A stretch of 6,509 nucleotides of DNA from Candidatus Pelagibacter sp. (GTDB taxonomy: Bacteria > Pseudomonadota > Alphaproteobacteria > Pelagibacterales > Pelagibacteraceae), in assembly GCA_028095445.1 (NCBI GenBank), contig JAOHCJ010000034.1:1-6509 (forward strand), in the 5' to 3' direction. Below the pieces are notes generated by a model. That model did no database searches. It saw nothing but the letters and a program-made list of their open reading frames with translations, and had not been told where the DNA came from. A program made the position numbers and the translations under genes. Shown in pieces: positions 5,424 through 6,509 of this stretch; position 1 is the first letter of the stretch; every line of letters starts with the position of its first letter.

Positions 5424-6509
5424 TTATGCCACCATACCCTCAGCTTTTTGTAAATCAACAGCCACTAATTGACTAATTCCTTTTTCAGGCATTGTTACTC
5501 CATAAAGTCTACTCATTTTAGACATTGTAAGAGCATGGTGAGTTACAATAATAAATTTAGTATTTGTAATCTTGGTTAATTCTTCAAGCAAACTACAGAA
5601 TCTTGTTACATTAGCATCATCTAATGGAGCATCAACTTCATCTAGCACACAAATTGGAGATGGATTAGTTAGAAATACTGCAAAAATAAGTGATAGAGCT
5701 GTTAAGGCTTGTTCTCCACCAGATAATAAGGTTATAGATTGTAGTCTTTTGCCTGGAGGACTCACTAACATTTCAAGTCCAGCTTCAAGAGGGTCAGTAG
5801 AATCTATAAGTTCTAATTTAGCATTTCCACCATTAAATAACTTTGTATAAACTTCATTAAATTTACGATTAACTTTTTCAAAAGCTTCTAATAATCTTTC
5901 TCTTCCCTTTTGATTTAATTCATTAATACTTTCTTTTAATTTTAAGATTGCCGTAACAAGATCCCCCCTATCTTGTTCCATTTTTTTAATTTCTATTTCA
6001 TATTTATTGGTCTCTTCATCAGCCCTTAAATTGACCGACCCAAGTTTTTCTCTTTCTCTTTTTTTTTCATCTAATTTTTCTTCTTGAGATATTGTATCTG
6101 GTAATTCTTCTAAACCATTTAAATTAGAATTTTCTAGAATATCATTTTCTTTAAGGTTTAGTTCAGACAGAACTCTATCTAATAAATCATCTTTTCTTTT
6201 TTTAAGTCCTATAATTGTCGCCCCGGAACTAGCTTTCCTTTCTCTTATTTGTATAGATTTTTCTTGCACTTGATTTAATTCAATCCTAAAAGAATTAATT
6301 TTTTTATCTGTTTCATCAATTATAGTTTCATTTTCAGTTTTTTCTTTTTCAGCTATTCTTAAACCTTCAGTAATTTGTCCTTTTTTTTCAGCCTGAATTT
6401 TTGGTTGTTGATCACGTTCATTTAGTTGAGATGATAATTTATTTTTTCTTTCACTTAACTCTTTCACCATTTTTTCAGATTTTAAAAGCAGACTTTTCCA
6501 GCTCTCAAT
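5424..6509 (-). CDS. smc: Chromosome segregation protein SMC (partial, C-terminal part)
   Basis: SMC dimers with ScpA/ScpB compact and align replicated chromosome arms. The frame is open from the right edge, so the ATG at 6470 is only an internal Met; 361 residues are visible. They comprise the C-terminal return arm of the coiled coil (about 1-200, charged, Glu/Lys-rich), the conserved LGSVNLRA re-entry segment (156-163), LFNGG near 224-228, the ABC signature LSGGEQ (262-267), the Walker B CVLDEVDAPLDD (287-298, catalytic E291) and the switch histidine in VTHH (322-325). The N-terminal Walker A head, outgoing arm and hinge lie beyond the window. The ending GISQLVAVDLQKAEGMVA is like alphaproteobacterial SMC. 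The stop is 6 bases before atpI, so the F0 operon may be at least partly read from the smc transcript. Confidence 0.95.
   Translation of the reverse strand: MESWKSLLLKSEKMVKELSERKNKLSSQLNERDQQPKIQAEKKGQITEGLRIAEKEKTENETIIDETDKKINSFRIELNQVQEKSIQIRERKASSGATIIGLKKRKDDLLDRVLSELNLKENDILENSNLNGLEELPDTISQEEKLDEKKREREKLGSVNLRADEETNKYEIEIKKMEQDRGDLVTAILKLKESINELNQKGRERLLEAFEKVNRKFNEVYTKLFNGGNAKLELIDSTDPLEAGLEMLVSPPGKRLQSITLLSGGEQALTALSLIFAVFLTNPSPICVLDEVDAPLDDANVTRFCSLLEELTKITNTKFIIVTHHALTMSKMSRLYGVTMPEKGISQLVAVDLQKAEGMVA

Noticed and set aside
5572..5850. Open frame of about 90 codons on the plus strand.
   Set aside because: It is antisense to the conserved SMC head domain, and its Ser-rich composition is what the reverse of that coding sequence would give.
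6468..6470. Met codon as the smc start.
   Set aside because: The frame remains open for 13 more codons to the right edge, and the SMC head, hinge and outgoing arm are missing, so this is an internal residue.

Overview
The window comes from an AT-rich genome with very short intergenic spacers. I judge it to be a streamlined marine alphaproteobacterium, most likely of the SAR11/Pelagibacterales type. Three things point that way. The F0 operon has the alphaproteobacterial order atpI-atpB-atpE-atpF'-atpF with both b' and b subunits and no F1 genes attached. The c subunit and the SMC C-terminus resemble the alphaproteobacterial versions. Coding is dense, Lys/Ile/Asn-rich and full of A/T homopolymers. 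The taxon is an inference from recognition; no search was possible.

All nine genes lie on the minus strand, so transcription runs from the right edge to the left edge. In that order they are: (1) the 3' part of smc, cut by the right edge (6509-5424); (2) the F0 part of ATP synthase: atpI (5417-5142), atpB (5129-4395), atpE (4375-4148), atpF' (4142-3552) and atpF (3562-3065); (3) a carotenoid block: crtI (3025-1568), crtB (1568-717) and crtY (730-1, cut by the left edge). The largest gap is the 39 bases between atpF and crtI. Every other junction is a spacer of 5-19 bases or an overlap of 1, 11 or 14 bases. No RNA gene, mobile element, CRISPR array or convincing terminator was seen, and no stretch over 300 bases lacks a gene.

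Functionally, AtpB, AtpE, b' and b form the proton channel, c-ring and stator of F1F0-ATP synthase, and AtpI assists assembly. CrtB joins two geranylgeranyl diphosphates into phytoene, CrtI desaturates it to lycopene, and CrtY cyclises lycopene to beta-carotene. In proteorhodopsin-bearing marine bacteria beta-carotene is cleaved to retinal by Blh. Neither an opsin nor blh nor crtE is in the window, so the retinal end point is inferred. Retinal supply for a light-driven proton pump would sit beside the genes for the proton-using motor, which is the most interesting feature here. No wholly unknown system was found. Smaller observations are one near-perfect Shine-Dalgarno site (atpE only), long poly-A tracts in crtB and atpF', and a signal-peptide-like start on b'.
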